Of a DNA stretch of 42,242 nucleotides, positions 24,391 through 33,275 are shown piece after piece. The position numbers were made by a program, and so were the translations under genes. This stretch comes from Nitrospira sp. (GTDB taxonomy: Bacteria; Nitrospirota; Nitrospiria; Nitrospirales; Nitrospiraceae). Numbering within the stretch: the first letter of the stretch is position 1; each line of letters begins with the position of its first letter. The notes under the pieces are model-generated. The model saw nothing but the letters and a program-made list of their open reading frames with translations. It ran no database searches and was not told where the DNA came from. The DNA lies in contig JAHBWR010000016.1 of the NCBI GenBank assembly GCA_019636875.1, forward strand, positions 1 to 42,242. The letters are read 5' to 3'.

Positions 24391-24951
24391 CTAGTTACAG
24401 GATGGATCGAACGGCATCTCGGCATACGGCCGATAGGCCTCACCCAGCGTGAGAACAATGTCCCCCCAAATACGCGCGGGATCGCTCTCAAACACTACGT
24501 GAGGATCGGCCGGTACGGTAATCCACGAACCGGTCTTCATCTCATTCTCAAGCTGGCCCGACCCCCAGCCCGAATACCCAAGGTAGGCACGGAAAAATTC
24601 TTTGGTTCCGGTCTCGGTGAGAATCCGCTCAACCATGCCGACATCACCCCCAAGACACACGCCATCGAACACGTGATGCGCATTGTCTGGAAACGTGTCT
24701 CCCCGGTACAGCAGCATGACTTGATTCGTCTGCACAGGCCCTCCCGCATAGAGAACATGACCGGCTCCTTCAATCACCGGTATCTGGGGGAGGGCCTCAG
24801 AAATCGACATGGCCGTGGGACGGTTCACGATAACCCCGAGCGCCCCCTCCGGTCCATGTTCGCAGAGCAACACGACGGTCTGCCGGAAGTTGGGATCACG
24901 GAGGCTTGGTGCCGCGATGAGAAAAATCCCTTTCCGGAGTTCGGTACTCAT
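24391..24951 (-). CDS. YqgE/AlgH (UPF0301) family protein
   Basis: A 186-residue protein of the YqgE/AlgH family, colinear throughout with the usual length. Recognisable are LRKGIFLIAAPSLRDPNFRQTVVLLCEHGPEGALGVIVNRP near the N-terminus (motif spans residues 5-45), YAGGPVQTNQVMLLY and FRAYLGYSGWGSGQLENEM. AlgH was named from alginate regulation in Pseudomonas, but the general molecular role is unsettled. It lies on the same strand as the nitrilase-family gene upstream (75-base gap) and the DUF3422 gene downstream. A weak AGGA precedes the ATG. Confidence 0.93.
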   Translation of the reverse strand: MSTELRKGIFLIAAPSLRDPNFRQTVVLLCEHGPEGALGVIVNRPTAMSISEALPQIPVIEGAGHVLYAGGPVQTNQVMLLYRGDTFPDNAHHVFDGVCLGGDVGMVERILTETGTKEFFRAYLGYSGWGSGQLENEMKTGSWITVPADPHVVFESDPARIWGDIVLTLGEAYRPYAEMPFDPSCN

Positions 24952-25025
24952 GAGACAAATCCTACCGTGCTCCTGTCACTTGCGCAAGCGCGGTCCTCAT
25001 CTTCGCGGGGTTATGCCATCAGGGA

Positions 25026-25817
25026 TTACAGTTTGTATAACGACGTACGGCGATCGCCAAATAAATCGTTGTAGCGATTCAATGCCTTGTCACGTGCCTC
25101 GGCCGGGTCGAGATCAAGGATGGTCAGCTCTTCCCCGTCACGAGATGCCCGATGTCTGATTACTCCCTTGGGAGTCACGATTTCACTCTGACCGATGTAG
25201 GTCAACCGATCTTTGCCACCACGGGCCTCGCTCCCGATACGATTGCATGTCACGGCGAACACCCGATTTTCAAGGCACCGTACCGGCATGGAATCCGGGC
25301 AATTCGGCAACACCAGGTTGGATGGATGACACAGAATATCCGCGCCCTGCAAGGCTAAGGTCCTTGCAGCCTCTGGATAGTACCAATCGAAACAGATCAT
25401 CACGCCGATCTTCGCCGGCCCGATATCCCAGACGTGAAAGCCTGAATCTCCGGGGTTGAAGAACTGCGTTTCCTCATAGAAGAGATGGGTCTTTCGATAA
25501 CAGCCAAGAAAACCGGATGGTCCTACGACCACAGCGGAATTGTAACAGTGCGCCCCGAATCGTTCCGGAAGTCCTGCCACGAGGTGCATCTTCCGCCGTT
25601 TTGCAAGCTCACTCAGCCGACGAACAGTCACACCATCGGGGACCGGTTCGGCCAACCGCTGAGCCTCTTCCTGAGAAACAAACTGATAGCCTGATGCAAA
25701 CAATTCCGGGAGCACGATAAGGTCGGCATCTGCCTGCTCCAGCTTGGCCGTGACTGCGTCAAGGTTTGCAGCCACATCACCGAACTGCGGATCGAACTGG
25801 TAAAACCCAACTCTCAC
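25026..25817 (-). CDS. Carbon-nitrogen hydrolase (nitrilase superfamily)
   Basis: A 263-residue amidase of the nitrilase superfamily, which cleaves or condenses C-N bonds through a Glu-Lys-Cys triad. Seen are VLPELFASGY (Glu, about residue 38), CYRKTHLF (Lys) and VMICFDWYYPEAARTLALQGAD (Cys). The GTG at 25817 starts VRVGFYQFDPQFGD, the standard family N-terminus; the frame is open to 25880, but that part crosses the hairpin at 25841-25867 and is not conserved-looking. The substrate cannot be assigned. Branches include NIT1/omega-amidase-like and N-carbamoylputrescine amidase-like enzymes. Confidence 0.9.
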   Translation of the reverse strand: MRVGFYQFDPQFGDVAANLDAVTAKLEQADADLIVLPELFASGYQFVSQEEAQRLAEPVPDGVTVRRLSELAKRRKMHLVAGLPERFGAHCYNSAVVVGPSGFLGCYRKTHLFYEETQFFNPGDSGFHVWDIGPAKIGVMICFDWYYPEAARTLALQGADILCHPSNLVLPNCPDSMPVRCLENRVFAVTCNRIGSEARGGKDRLTYIGQSEIVTPKGVIRHRASRDGEELTILDLDPAEARDKALNRYNDLFGDRRTSLYKL

Positions 25818-25840
25818 GAAACACTCAGCTCCATACGAGA

Positions 25841-25867
25841 ACGGGCAGGGACGATGTCCCTGCCCGT
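25841..25867 (-). terminator. Terminator-like hairpin after the SmbP-like gene
   Basis: Perfect 12-bp arms ACGGGCAGGGAC and GTCCCTGCCCGT with a 3-base loop. It lies 46 bases downstream of the stop at 25914 on the minus strand and before the next gene. The following T run is poor (TTCTCGT). Confidence 0.6.
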
Positions 25868-25913
25868 ACAAACTCCACACTCGCTACGCCAACCTCGCGG
25901 CTAGCCTCGCCTT

Positions 25914-26261
25914 CTACTTCACTTCACTCAGATGCATCGCGGCGCCATTGGCATGTTCCGTACAGGCATCCGCATGCCCGGCCTTTCCATGTTTCACGGC
26001 CTCCGTCAAATGCTTGACACCCTCATCCAAATGAGGGTTCTTCATTCCCGCCGCTTGCGCATGCTTGAGGGCTTCACTCGCATGCTCAACACAGGCATCC
26101 GCATGCCCTTCCTTCCCATGTGACGCGGCGCCTTGCGCATGCTCGACGGCTTCGCTCATGTGCTTATTCCCGGCAAATGCGGAGCTGCTCAGCACCGGCA
26201 CACCGATCAATGCGCTCAGACCGAACACCAACATCGTACTACGAACGATTCTGCTCATCAT
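25914..26261 (-). CDS. SmbP-like His-rich small metal-binding protein
   Basis: A 115-residue exported protein. It has a signal peptide (MSRIVRSTMLVFGLSALIG..SSAFA) and a mature part of about 85 residues rich in His, Ala, Glu and Lys. The mature part contains repeats of the type HGKxGHADACxEHAxxA (twice) and EAVKHxxxA. It resembles SmbP of Nitrosomonas europaea, a periplasmic four-helix protein that binds copper and other divalent metals. The cysteine in each repeat is a difference worth noting. AAGGAGG lies six bases before the ATG at 26261; a second ATG follows at once. A likely role is metal buffering in a metal-demanding nitrifier-type metabolism, inferred from the family. Confidence 0.85.
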   Translation of the reverse strand: MMSRIVRSTMLVFGLSALIGVPVLSSSAFAGNKHMSEAVEHAQGAASHGKEGHADACVEHASEALKHAQAAGMKNPHLDEGVKHLTEAVKHGKAGHADACTEHANGAAMHLSEVK

Positions 26262-26345
26262 GGCTGCCTCCTTGATGGTTGACAATTCGCAGTTTGCACT
26301 CACTGAATCTCGTGAGTAGACCTTACACAGCGCTCCTCAACACTG

Positions 26346-27224
26346 TCAAGAATGTTTGGCCGAGGGATCAAATCCAAGAATTTTCTGAAGCGCGTGCAAA
26401 TCTTTCTCGACCGGAGCCGCAAAGTCCCGACTCCACTCCCACCACGATCCTGGGTAATTACTGAGCTTCGGATATCCAGTCAGCCGGAGAACGAAATAGA
26501 GCCAGGCAGATCGCACACCACCGGTACAGTAACAAATGATGTCCTGGCCGCTTCGAATGCCTTTAGCCTCCAACATTTCCTTGATGACGGCCGGGTCTTT
26601 GACGGTCGCATCTTTATTCAAAAATCCGTTCCACGCCACATGGATGGCGGTGGGAATATGCCCGGGCCGCGGGATGCCGGACACTTCTTTCCCGAGAAAT
26701 TCCTCGACGCTGCGCGCGTCCAGAATGGCCGTCTGGGGATGCGGCGATCTGACGATCGCCTTGATGTCCTCTTTCAACGCGAGCAACGATTGCATTGGAG
26801 AAGCCTTGAAGGTGCCCATCGAGGGAGACACGTGCCCATGTTCGAACGGCCGCTTCTCAGCCGTCCACTTTACCCACCCGCCATCCAAAACACGGATGCG
26901 TGTATGGCCCAGATATTCCAACATCCAAAACATCCGCCCTTCATCGCCCCAGTTGTCGAAGGGATTGGAGTAGATGACGACGTCGCTGTCATTGTTGATT
27001 CCGAGACGACGGAGTATCAGCTCGATCTGAGACAGATCAGGATTCAACAGCCCCTTCGGCACGGCGGTGGGATCGCTGTAGTCATGCCACGTTGAATGGA
27101 CAGCGCCGGGAATATGGCCGCCAAATTCGTAGGCAGCCTTGCCACGCACATCGATGATGACGAGGTTCGGTTGTCCTAACTGCTGCTGAAGCGACTCGGT
27201 ATCGATCAATAACGGATGAGTCAC
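26346..27224 (-). CDS. Two-domain sulfurtransferase (rhodanese)
   Basis: A 292-residue tandem rhodanese of the thiosulfate/3-mercaptopyruvate sulfurtransferase type. The N-terminal inactive domain covers residues about 1-125 (LVIIDVRGKAAYEFGGHIPGA, VLDGGWVKW). The C-terminal domain contains ILDARSVEEFLG and the active-site loop CTGGVRS starting at Cys233, which carries the persulfide. CTGGVRS resembles bacterial thiosulfate-type loops (CRxGxRS) more than the mercaptopyruvate CGSGVTA type. The GTG at 27224 follows GAGAGGA by seven bases. It lies 43 bases downstream of the cytochrome gene on the same strand and may belong to that transcription unit. Confidence 0.92.
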   Translation of the reverse strand: MTHPLLIDTESLQQQLGQPNLVIIDVRGKAAYEFGGHIPGAVHSTWHDYSDPTAVPKGLLNPDLSQIELILRRLGINNDSDVVIYSNPFDNWGDEGRMFWMLEYLGHTRIRVLDGGWVKWTAEKRPFEHGHVSPSMGTFKASPMQSLLALKEDIKAIVRSPHPQTAILDARSVEEFLGKEVSGIPRPGHIPTAIHVAWNGFLNKDATVKDPAVIKEMLEAKGIRSGQDIICYCTGGVRSAWLYFVLRLTGYPKLSNYPGSWWEWSRDFAAPVEKDLHALQKILGFDPSAKHS

Positions 27225-27267
27225 GGTGTCGTTCCTCTCAATGTTCTTCCTGCTCGGCTATCAGCTG

Positions 27268-28551
27268 TCAGCCACGTTCCTGGCACGTTCTCGTCTCATG
27301 TAGCGGTCCATGTTTTAGCAAGGTATCTGCTTCCTTCGCCCAAGCAACGTTCATATCGCCGGACAACGGGACCTCACGCTCATACACCACGAAGTGATAG
27401 AGGTCATCTCCGGTCAGACCATATTTTGCCTGCAGCATCTCGTGTTGCGCATCCGTCAAAATATGGTAGCGCACTCGTGCTCTGAGGCGAAGTCCCTCCG
27501 TCTTGTCCGGCAACCGATACGAAAAGTGATATTCTCGGCTGGCCAACGGGAGCAGCCTATTATCATACAACTCCACGATCGCCGGCTGCCACAAAATCCA
27601 ACGTCCCATCGTGGAGCTCTGCTGCTCTAGTACGTTTCCCTGTTGATCCTCCACGGAGAACTCCACGGTAAAAAATCGGTCGGGATCTCCAGTCGGAATC
27701 TTGTGCCCAGCCCCGGCGTTGAGAAGCGTGAGTGTCACACTGATTCGCTCACCTGGCTTTGGAGAGGTCTGGTCCGCCTTGATCTGTACCGCCACGGCTC
27801 GTTTCACCATATCCGGATCATGCCCGCCGCGCCAGAGGTGCTGACGCCCCCTGCGCACTGGGCCACCAAGAGCCACAGGCCGATCAATCTCGGGCATATG
27901 GCACGTCTGACAGATGAACCCTCGTTCTTGCATGAAGAACTTTCCTTCATACTCGGCATAAGTGCCACAGGGCCCGACGTTGTAGAACTGTGCCGGTCCC
28001 GACACGACATTGTGACAACGGTAGCAGGGCTGTGCCGTTCTAAAATTGGGGTCGTATTTCGTCGGATGTGGAGCCACCGAGTCTTCGAACGGTCCATAAA
28101 TCACTCCGTCACGCACGTGACAGACAGCGCAGGTCACGGACTCTTTTTGATATTCAGGATCGTATCGAGGATTGGGCTCTTGAACGGCTTGCTCGACTCG
28201 GCCACGGGGGATCTCTTGTATTAGCGTGGGTTGTTGATTCTCGAGTGGGGTATGGCAATTGAGGCACACCCAAATGTTGTTATCCTTTTTCCAGTAGGCC
28301 TGGAAGAACGGATCTTCGTAGGCATGGGCATGGATGCTCGTCTTCCATTCTTCATAAATCTCGCGGTGACATTGGCCACAGGCCTCGGCCTTGAGACTGG
28401 CCAACCCTTGAGGCACTTCCTGAAATGGAATGGCATGGGCATAATCCGAGCGTAATCCGAAAATCACGACCGGTTTGATCTCGGTGTAATAGAGGTAAAC
28501 TGCCCCAGCGACTGCACCAAGACCAAGCAGGATCTTCACTCCACGAGTCAT
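27268..28551 (-). CDS. Membrane-anchored pentahaem c-type cytochrome
   Basis: A 427-residue protein with one N-terminal transmembrane/uncleaved signal helix (residues about 5-22). It has five CXXCH haem sites: CGQCH (58-62), CLNCH (96-100), CAVCH (141-145), CYRCH (176-180) and CQTCH (214-218), in an arrangement like the cytochrome c554 family. After the haems, residues about 250-400 form a beta-rich domain containing GAGHKIPTGDPDRFF, a motif seen in other multihaem proteins. It should face the periplasm and carry electrons. It overlaps the HDAC-like gene by four bases (ATGA). Its redox partner is not shown by the sequence. Confidence 0.92.
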   Translation of the reverse strand: MTRGVKILLGLGAVAGAVYLYYTEIKPVVIFGLRSDYAHAIPFQEVPQGLASLKAEACGQCHREIYEEWKTSIHAHAYEDPFFQAYWKKDNNIWVCLNCHTPLENQQPTLIQEIPRGRVEQAVQEPNPRYDPEYQKESVTCAVCHVRDGVIYGPFEDSVAPHPTKYDPNFRTAQPCYRCHNVVSGPAQFYNVGPCGTYAEYEGKFFMQERGFICQTCHMPEIDRPVALGGPVRRGRQHLWRGGHDPDMVKRAVAVQIKADQTSPKPGERISVTLTLLNAGAGHKIPTGDPDRFFTVEFSVEDQQGNVLEQQSSTMGRWILWQPAIVELYDNRLLPLASREYHFSYRLPDKTEGLRLRARVRYHILTDAQHEMLQAKYGLTGDDLYHFVVYEREVPLSGDMNVAWAKEADTLLKHGPLHETRTCQERG

Positions 28552-29492
28552 GCGTTCAACAACGCCTTGACGTGAGCCTCCACGGAGGCGGCGAGCGCCG
28601 TTAAATTATACCCCCCTTCGAGTGAAGAGAGGATGCGGCCATTCGCATGGCGTTTGGCGACCCCAGCCATGATCTCGGTGAGCTCTGCATAGCCCGCTTC
28701 CGTCAACCCCATACTGGCCAAAGGATCGTCTTTATGTGCATCGAAACCCGCTGAGATGATGACAAACTCGGGCTTGAAGTCATCGGCTGCTGCAACGAGT
28801 ACTTTCTGAAACACGGCGCGATACTCGTCGTCTCCTTCGCCTGCCTCCATCGGTACATTGATCGTCAATCCTTCCCCCGCTCCTTTGCCACGCTCGGTTC
28901 CTCGACCCGTCCCTGGATAATGAGGATATTGATGGGTGCTAAAGAAGAGAACTGAGGGATCGTCCTCAAAGCTATGCTGGGTGCCATTCCCGTGATGGAC
29001 ATCCCAGTCGACGATCAGCACTCGTGTGAGCCCGTACTTTTTCTGGATATAGCGTGCGGCTATCGCCACGTTATTGAGGAGACAAAAGCCCATCGCTCGG
29101 CCGGCCTCGGCATGGTGACCCGGAGGGCGGACCGCACAGAACACATGATTCACCTGCCCCTCCATGATCGCATCGACCGCCGCTAATGCCCCACCCGCTG
29201 CCAAATACGCGGCAGTCAGTGAACCAGGCGACATCGACGTGTCCGGATCGAGCGAGATACGTCCTATAGCAGGAGCGGCTCGCTTGATTGCGACAACATA
29301 GCCTGGAGTATGCACTTGCGTGATCCACTCATCTTCGGCTGGTCGTGGCTCGATCCGTACCAGTCGAGCAGCAGTTCCGCTCTCCTCCAATCGCTGCATG
29401 ATCGCACGCAACCGATTAGGAGACTCCGGATGGCCAGCTCCCATATCATGCTCAAGATAGGCGGGATGATAGACGAGACCTGTCTTCCCCAT
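28548..29492 (-). CDS. HDAC/AcuC-like deacetylase family protein
   Basis: A 314-residue arginase/deacetylase-fold enzyme of the class II histone-deacetylase-like group. Motifs appear in order: VRPPGHHAEAGRAMGFCLLNNVA, VLIVDWDVHHGNGTQ (zinc ligands Asp and His), FFSTHQYPHYPGTG, and SAGFDAHKDDPLA (zinc Asp). Bacterial members remove acyl groups from proteins or polyamines; the substrate here is unknown. Its stop overlaps the start of the pentahaem cytochrome gene (ATGA), so the two are translationally coupled, which is an unusual pairing. It is divergent from the TPR gene. Confidence 0.93.
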   Translation of the reverse strand: MGKTGLVYHPAYLEHDMGAGHPESPNRLRAIMQRLEESGTAARLVRIEPRPAEDEWITQVHTPGYVVAIKRAAPAIGRISLDPDTSMSPGSLTAAYLAAGGALAAVDAIMEGQVNHVFCAVRPPGHHAEAGRAMGFCLLNNVAIAARYIQKKYGLTRVLIVDWDVHHGNGTQHSFEDDPSVLFFSTHQYPHYPGTGRGTERGKGAGEGLTINVPMEAGEGDDEYRAVFQKVLVAAADDFKPEFVIISAGFDAHKDDPLASMGLTEAGYAELTEIMAGVAKRHANGRILSSLEGGYNLTALAASVEAHVKALLNA

Positions 29493-29623
29493 AACAAAAT
29501 CGCAAAACGTGAGCCGTGAAAGGTAAAACGCACAAGTGACTTGCCATCAGATTAGCATGCAGAAAGTTCATAGACAACGGACCGGCGGCGCTGTTATCGT
29601 CGTAGCCGTAATGGAGGATGATC

Positions 29624-29941
29624 ATGCCAAACCCTAGGATAGAACCGCTCAAAAAAGTGCTCGCGATGGACCCGCATGACGACGTCGCCTGGTTCGGTCT
29701 CGGGAAGGCCTATATGGACGACGGGAACTTTGAAGAAGCCGTCACGTCGTTGCGCCAATGCGTCACCGTCAAGCCGACCTATTCAGCCGCCTATTATGGA
29801 CTCGCGCAGTCGCTCCAGAAACTGGGACGCATCGACGAATGTCGAACCGTGTGTGCCACTGGGATCGAGGTCTCAACCAAGAATGGCGATGCCATGGTGA
29901 CGAAGAATTTGGAAGCGTTAAAGCTTGCCTTGGGATCGTGA
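29624..29941 (+). CDS. Small TPR-repeat protein
   Basis: A 105-residue protein with about two and a half tetratricopeptide repeats: DPHDDVAWFGLGKAYMDDGNFEEA, then KPTYSAAYYGLAQSLQKLGRIDEC. The second ATG (29624) is preferred, with GGAGG six bases upstream; an in-frame ATG lies at 29618. TPRs serve protein binding. No partner is evident and there is no signal peptide. It is divergent from the HDAC-like gene and convergent with the unknown gene at 30009. Confidence 0.85.
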   Translation: MPNPRIEPLKKVLAMDPHDDVAWFGLGKAYMDDGNFEEAVTSLRQCVTVKPTYSAAYYGLAQSLQKLGRIDECRTVCATGIEVSTKNGDAMVTKNLEALKLALGS

Positions 29942-30008
29942 GGTTGATCTATCCCCCAGATCATCTGCCCCACCCATGAACGTGGCAACTCGTGCGGACC
30001 TTCCAGCA

Positions 30009-30854
30009 CTACAAGGTTTGCCTGATCAAGGATTCATGAGACTCTGACAGCGACGCTGAGGCACTTGGGTTCAAGACCAACATGCGCACCCGAGGCTGGG
30101 TCTTTTGCTGTTTAGGCCGCTCGATCAGCTCCACGTTGGTCAGCTTGACCGCCGATCGTGAAGGAAGAGGCTCCACATCCCATAGCGAAATCAGCACGGC
30201 ACTCAAGGTCGAAACTCTGGTCAGTAGCACAGTCACGAACCCGGCAAGAAGCTTAAGATCCAGCCAAATCGGTTCAGGCCGGGAGGGTGTGTCACCCTGC
30301 AGGTCGGCGCGTGGGATGGAGATGCTGAGGACTACCGGATCACCATAGTCGGCTAATTGCTTCGCCTTCTGCCGGATGCGTGCAAGAATCCGGTGAGTCA
30401 GAATCACACCTCGGTCTTCTTCCTCGCCGACGACCTCATCAAGTTCGAGCCCGCGGAGCGGCAATCGTTGCCGCTCGGCTGAGCCCACCATGGAGGTGAT
30501 TTCCACAAAGAACCGCTCAGGTCCAAGACGGCATTCGAGATCGGCCGTCCGGGCTTGAGATTCAGGTAAGAACGTGACGTGGGCCCCGGTCCGAATCAAC
30601 TGAGTGGCTAATTCCAACTCGGCGAGCGCAGATTCCCTCACCCCATAATCATAGTGCGTGAGGCGTCGGACGAGCCGATTCAGGCGAAGGTGACTCGATG
30701 AATCCGCACAGTGATGACGCAGCGTCGACCACCGGTCATGAAGGTGGCGTGAAAGACCTTGTTCCTCCCGCTTCCAAGCAGGCACTGGACCGGAACGCTC
30801 GTCTCGAAGCGTCGTCGCCAGCCTGAACGTCTTTCGTGGTCGGAATCTCGCCAT
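30009..30854 (-). CDS. Unknown protein with PD-(D/E)XK-like core
   Basis: A 281-residue cytoplasmic protein. The N-terminus is very basic (RFRPRKTFRLATTLRDERS). Residues about 70-175 show a restriction-endonuclease-like succession: helix ESALAELELATQLIRTGAHV, strand VTFLP, Asp in TADLECRLG, strand FFVEITS, helix ARIRQKAKQLADYG, and strand PVVLSISI. The usual E-x-K is E-x-T (EIT), so catalysis is uncertain. It starts three bases after the stop of the 30858-31238 gene, so the two form an operon. A nuclease-like role is inference; it could also be a DNA-binding or structural derivative. Confidence 0.65.
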   Translation of the reverse strand: MARFRPRKTFRLATTLRDERSGPVPAWKREEQGLSRHLHDRWSTLRHHCADSSSHLRLNRLVRRLTHYDYGVRESALAELELATQLIRTGAHVTFLPESQARTADLECRLGPERFFVEITSMVGSAERQRLPLRGLELDEVVGEEEDRGVILTHRILARIRQKAKQLADYGDPVVLSISIPRADLQGDTPSRPEPIWLDLKLLAGFVTVLLTRVSTLSAVLISLWDVEPLPSRSAVKLTNVELIERPKQQKTQPRVRMLVLNPSASASLSESHESLIRQTL

Positions 30855-30857
30855 CTC

Positions 30858-31238
30858 TCATACGGGCGCCGAGTCGTCGTCATCATCTGCTGACGAGCCT
30901 GGGGACTCCGGCCGGCGCTGTGCTGTCTCCTCGCACATTTCATCGAGCCATCGACCGGCACAGGCCAATACTTCACGCACTAAAGGCTCTGGTTGCCCTG
31001 TGCGTTTGATGGTCCACTGTGACACATATTCGAGTAGGGCATCCCTCTCGAACGAGTGGGTCGAATGAGTCGCGAGCGACGACAGTTCGGTAAACCCTGT
31101 TTGGAGAATGTCGCACACGGTCTCTCGTGCATGGGACGTACTGGCCGTCACATATTGGACAACCCGCTGCATTTCGTGATCGTTCATATCGTGAAGCTCG
31201 CTCAAAGCCATCTTTGCATCCAACTGATTGATAGTCAA
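30858..31238 (-). CDS. Unknown acidic partner of the PD-(D/E)XK-like gene
   Basis: About 126 residues, all-helical in appearance, ending in a strongly acidic tail (SADDDDDSAPV). It includes LHDMNDHEMQRVVQYVTAST and a later helix ERDALLEYVSQWTIKRTG. I recognise no family. The start is uncertain: a TTG at 31238 has AAGGAG ten bases upstream, while the ATG at 31211 has none. The frame is open to 31328. An acidic small protein immediately upstream of a basic nuclease-like protein could be an inhibitor or partner, but that is a guess from charge and order. It is divergent from pepF. Confidence 0.55.
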   Translation of the reverse strand: MTINQLDAKMALSELHDMNDHEMQRVVQYVTASTSHARETVCDILQTGFTELSSLATHSTHSFERDALLEYVSQWTIKRTGQPEPLVREVLACAGRWLDEMCEETAQRRPESPGSSADDDDDSAPV

Positions 31239-31345
31239 TGCAATCGAGCTCCTTGATTGGCTTGACAATTTTCTCCACCGGCGCCAGCCGCTGATGATAA
31301 AATCACGTTCCCGTAGACATGAAATCAACCTAAAGGAGATTGTTC

Positions 31346-33154
31346 ATGGCCGCTCAACGTCAAGCTCGCCAGCCTCGTCGTAAGACTTCTGCACCCAGCG
31401 CACACAACCGATGGGATCTCAGTGACCTCGTAAAGAAACCACCGATCGATGTGGAACGAAGCCTGGTTGAGCTGGGAAAACTGGTAGGACAAGTAGAATC
31501 GGCGCGGCCTCAATTACAGGGAACCATGTCGAGCCCAGATTTCTTGGCGATCCTCAGACTGACCGAATCAATTGCCGAGATCTCAAACCGTCTGGGAGCA
31601 TTCGCCTATCTCTGGTTCTCGGAGAATACCAAGGAGGCAACGGCCCGCTCGCTCAAAGCTCGAGTCGAGGAGCGCCTCACGGCATTGCACAATCGCTTGC
31701 TCTTCTTCGATCTCTGGTGGCAAGGCGTCGATTCGTTCAACGCCGAACGATTGATGGCCGATGCGGGCGATCTCCGGTATCACTTAGAAACCATCAGGCG
31801 TTACAAATCCCATACGCTCTCGGAGGCGGAGGAGAAAATCATCAACGTCAAGAATGTCACCGGACGTAGCGCAGTCAACACGCTCTACGATGTCGTGACC
31901 AACGGGCTGACCTTCACCCTGATGGTCGACGGGAAGAAACGCACGATGAATCGTGAGCAACTGATGACCCACGTGCGAAGCCCTCAGGCGTCCATTCGTC
32001 AGGCCGCCTATCAAGAACTCTATCGCGTGTTTTCAGCCCAGCGCGATCTGATTGGAGAAATGTACCGAACGCTCGTGAACGATTGGAAATCGGAAAATGT
32101 GGAACTCCGAGCCTTTAGCTCTCCTATTGCCACCCGGAACCTCGGCAATGACGTCCCGAACCAGGCCGTTGATGTCCTCCTTGCCACCTGTGCCAAGAAC
32201 GCGGATATCTTTCAAACCTATTTCAAACTGAAAGCCAAGATCTGCAAGATCACATCGATGACCCGATATCATATCTACGCCCCTCACAGGACCGAAACGA
32301 AGACCTATCGATACGACGACGCCGTTGCGATGGTGCTCGAAGCCTATCGCGGTTTCTCGCCTCAATTGGCCGATCTGGCGGAAGAAGTCTTTCGAGCAAA
32401 GCATATTGATGCGCCGACGCGTCCCGGCAAACTCGGCGGAGCCTTTTGTTATAGCGTCGCGCCGGGCTTGACTCCCTATGTCATGCTGAACTTCACGGGT
32501 GAAGCTCGGGACGTGGCCACGATGGCGCATGAACTAGGGCATGCCATCCATGGAATGATGGCGAAAGACCATTCGGTCTTCACCTTTCATGCGACACTCC
32601 CCTTGGCTGAAACGGCGTCTGTGTTTGGCGAACGCATTCTCTCCGATGCCTTGATGTCCCAAGAGCCCAAGAAGACGGTACGACAGGGACTGTTGTTGAG
32701 CCAATTGGACGACATCTACGCAACCATACTCCGACAGGCCTATTTTGTCAGATTTGAAAATCTGGCTCATCAGATGATCGCGGACGGTGCCACGGGCGAT
32801 CAGTTGGCGCATGCCTATCTGGCTGAACTCCGGCAGCAGTTCGGCAAGGGCGTGAAGGTGCCCGACGAGTTTCAATGGGAGTGGTTGTCAATTCCGCATC
32901 TTTTCGCGAGCCCGTTCTACTGTTATGCCTATAGTTTCGGAAACCTGCTGGTATTGGCGCTCTATCGTATGTATAAGGAGCAAGGTGCGTCATTCGTGCC
33001 TCAGTATCTGGAACTCCTCTCCTCCGGGGGGTCTCAATCCCCTCAAGATATTCTTAACAAAGTGGGCGTCGACATGACATCGGAGGCCTTCTGGCAATCA
33101 GGTTTTGATACCATCCGCGAGATGGTGAAGGACCTCGAGGGAACCCTCACCTAG
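31346..33154 (+). CDS. pepF: Oligoendopeptidase F (M3 family)
   Basis: A 602-residue cytoplasmic zinc peptidase of the M3B/PepF type. The zinc-binding HELGH lies at residues 395-399 (TMAHELGHAIHGMM). The third ligand glutamate is expected in ETASVFGE, about 25 residues on. The length is typical of PepF (about 600). The N-terminal helical part (WDLSDLVKKPPIDVERSL..) is the family's start. PepF degrades oligopeptides of roughly 6-17 residues. AAAGGAG lies seven bases before the ATG at 31346. An AT-rich inverted repeat (GTAAAATA 33164-33171, TATTTTAC 33187-33194) follows the stop. Confidence 0.93.
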   Translation: MAAQRQARQPRRKTSAPSAHNRWDLSDLVKKPPIDVERSLVELGKLVGQVESARPQLQGTMSSPDFLAILRLTESIAEISNRLGAFAYLWFSENTKEATARSLKARVEERLTALHNRLLFFDLWWQGVDSFNAERLMADAGDLRYHLETIRRYKSHTLSEAEEKIINVKNVTGRSAVNTLYDVVTNGLTFTLMVDGKKRTMNREQLMTHVRSPQASIRQAAYQELYRVFSAQRDLIGEMYRTLVNDWKSENVELRAFSSPIATRNLGNDVPNQAVDVLLATCAKNADIFQTYFKLKAKICKITSMTRYHIYAPHRTETKTYRYDDAVAMVLEAYRGFSPQLADLAEEVFRAKHIDAPTRPGKLGGAFCYSVAPGLTPYVMLNFTGEARDVATMAHELGHAIHGMMAKDHSVFTFHATLPLAETASVFGERILSDALMSQEPKKTVRQGLLLSQLDDIYATILRQAYFVRFENLAHQMIADGATGDQLAHAYLAELRQQFGKGVKVPDEFQWEWLSIPHLFASPFYCYAYSFGNLLVLALYRMYKEQGASFVPQYLELLSSGGSQSPQDILNKVGVDMTSEAFWQSGFDTIREMVKDLEGTLT

Positions 33155-33209
33155 CCAACCTCTGTAAAATAGGCCCTTGCGCACGGTATTTTACGGGCTC
33201 GATGTGCGC

Positions 33210-33252
33210 TTGACAGATCCCCATTTCAATGGCATACTGAGAATGCTTCTCA
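33210..33252 (+). promoter_or_regulatory. Promoter with Fur-box-like dyad before bfd-like gene
   Basis: -35 TTGACA (33210-33215), 17-base spacer, -10 CATACT (33233-33238). A perfect dyad TGAGAA-TGC-TTCTCA (33238-33252) begins at the end of the -10 and covers the predicted transcription start. It matches the 7-1-7 Fur pattern TGATAAT-n-ATTATCA at 11 of 14 defined positions. Binding there would block initiation, consistent with iron repression. Confidence 0.6.
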
Positions 33253-33275
33253 TAATCGTCCATTGAGGTGGCGCG

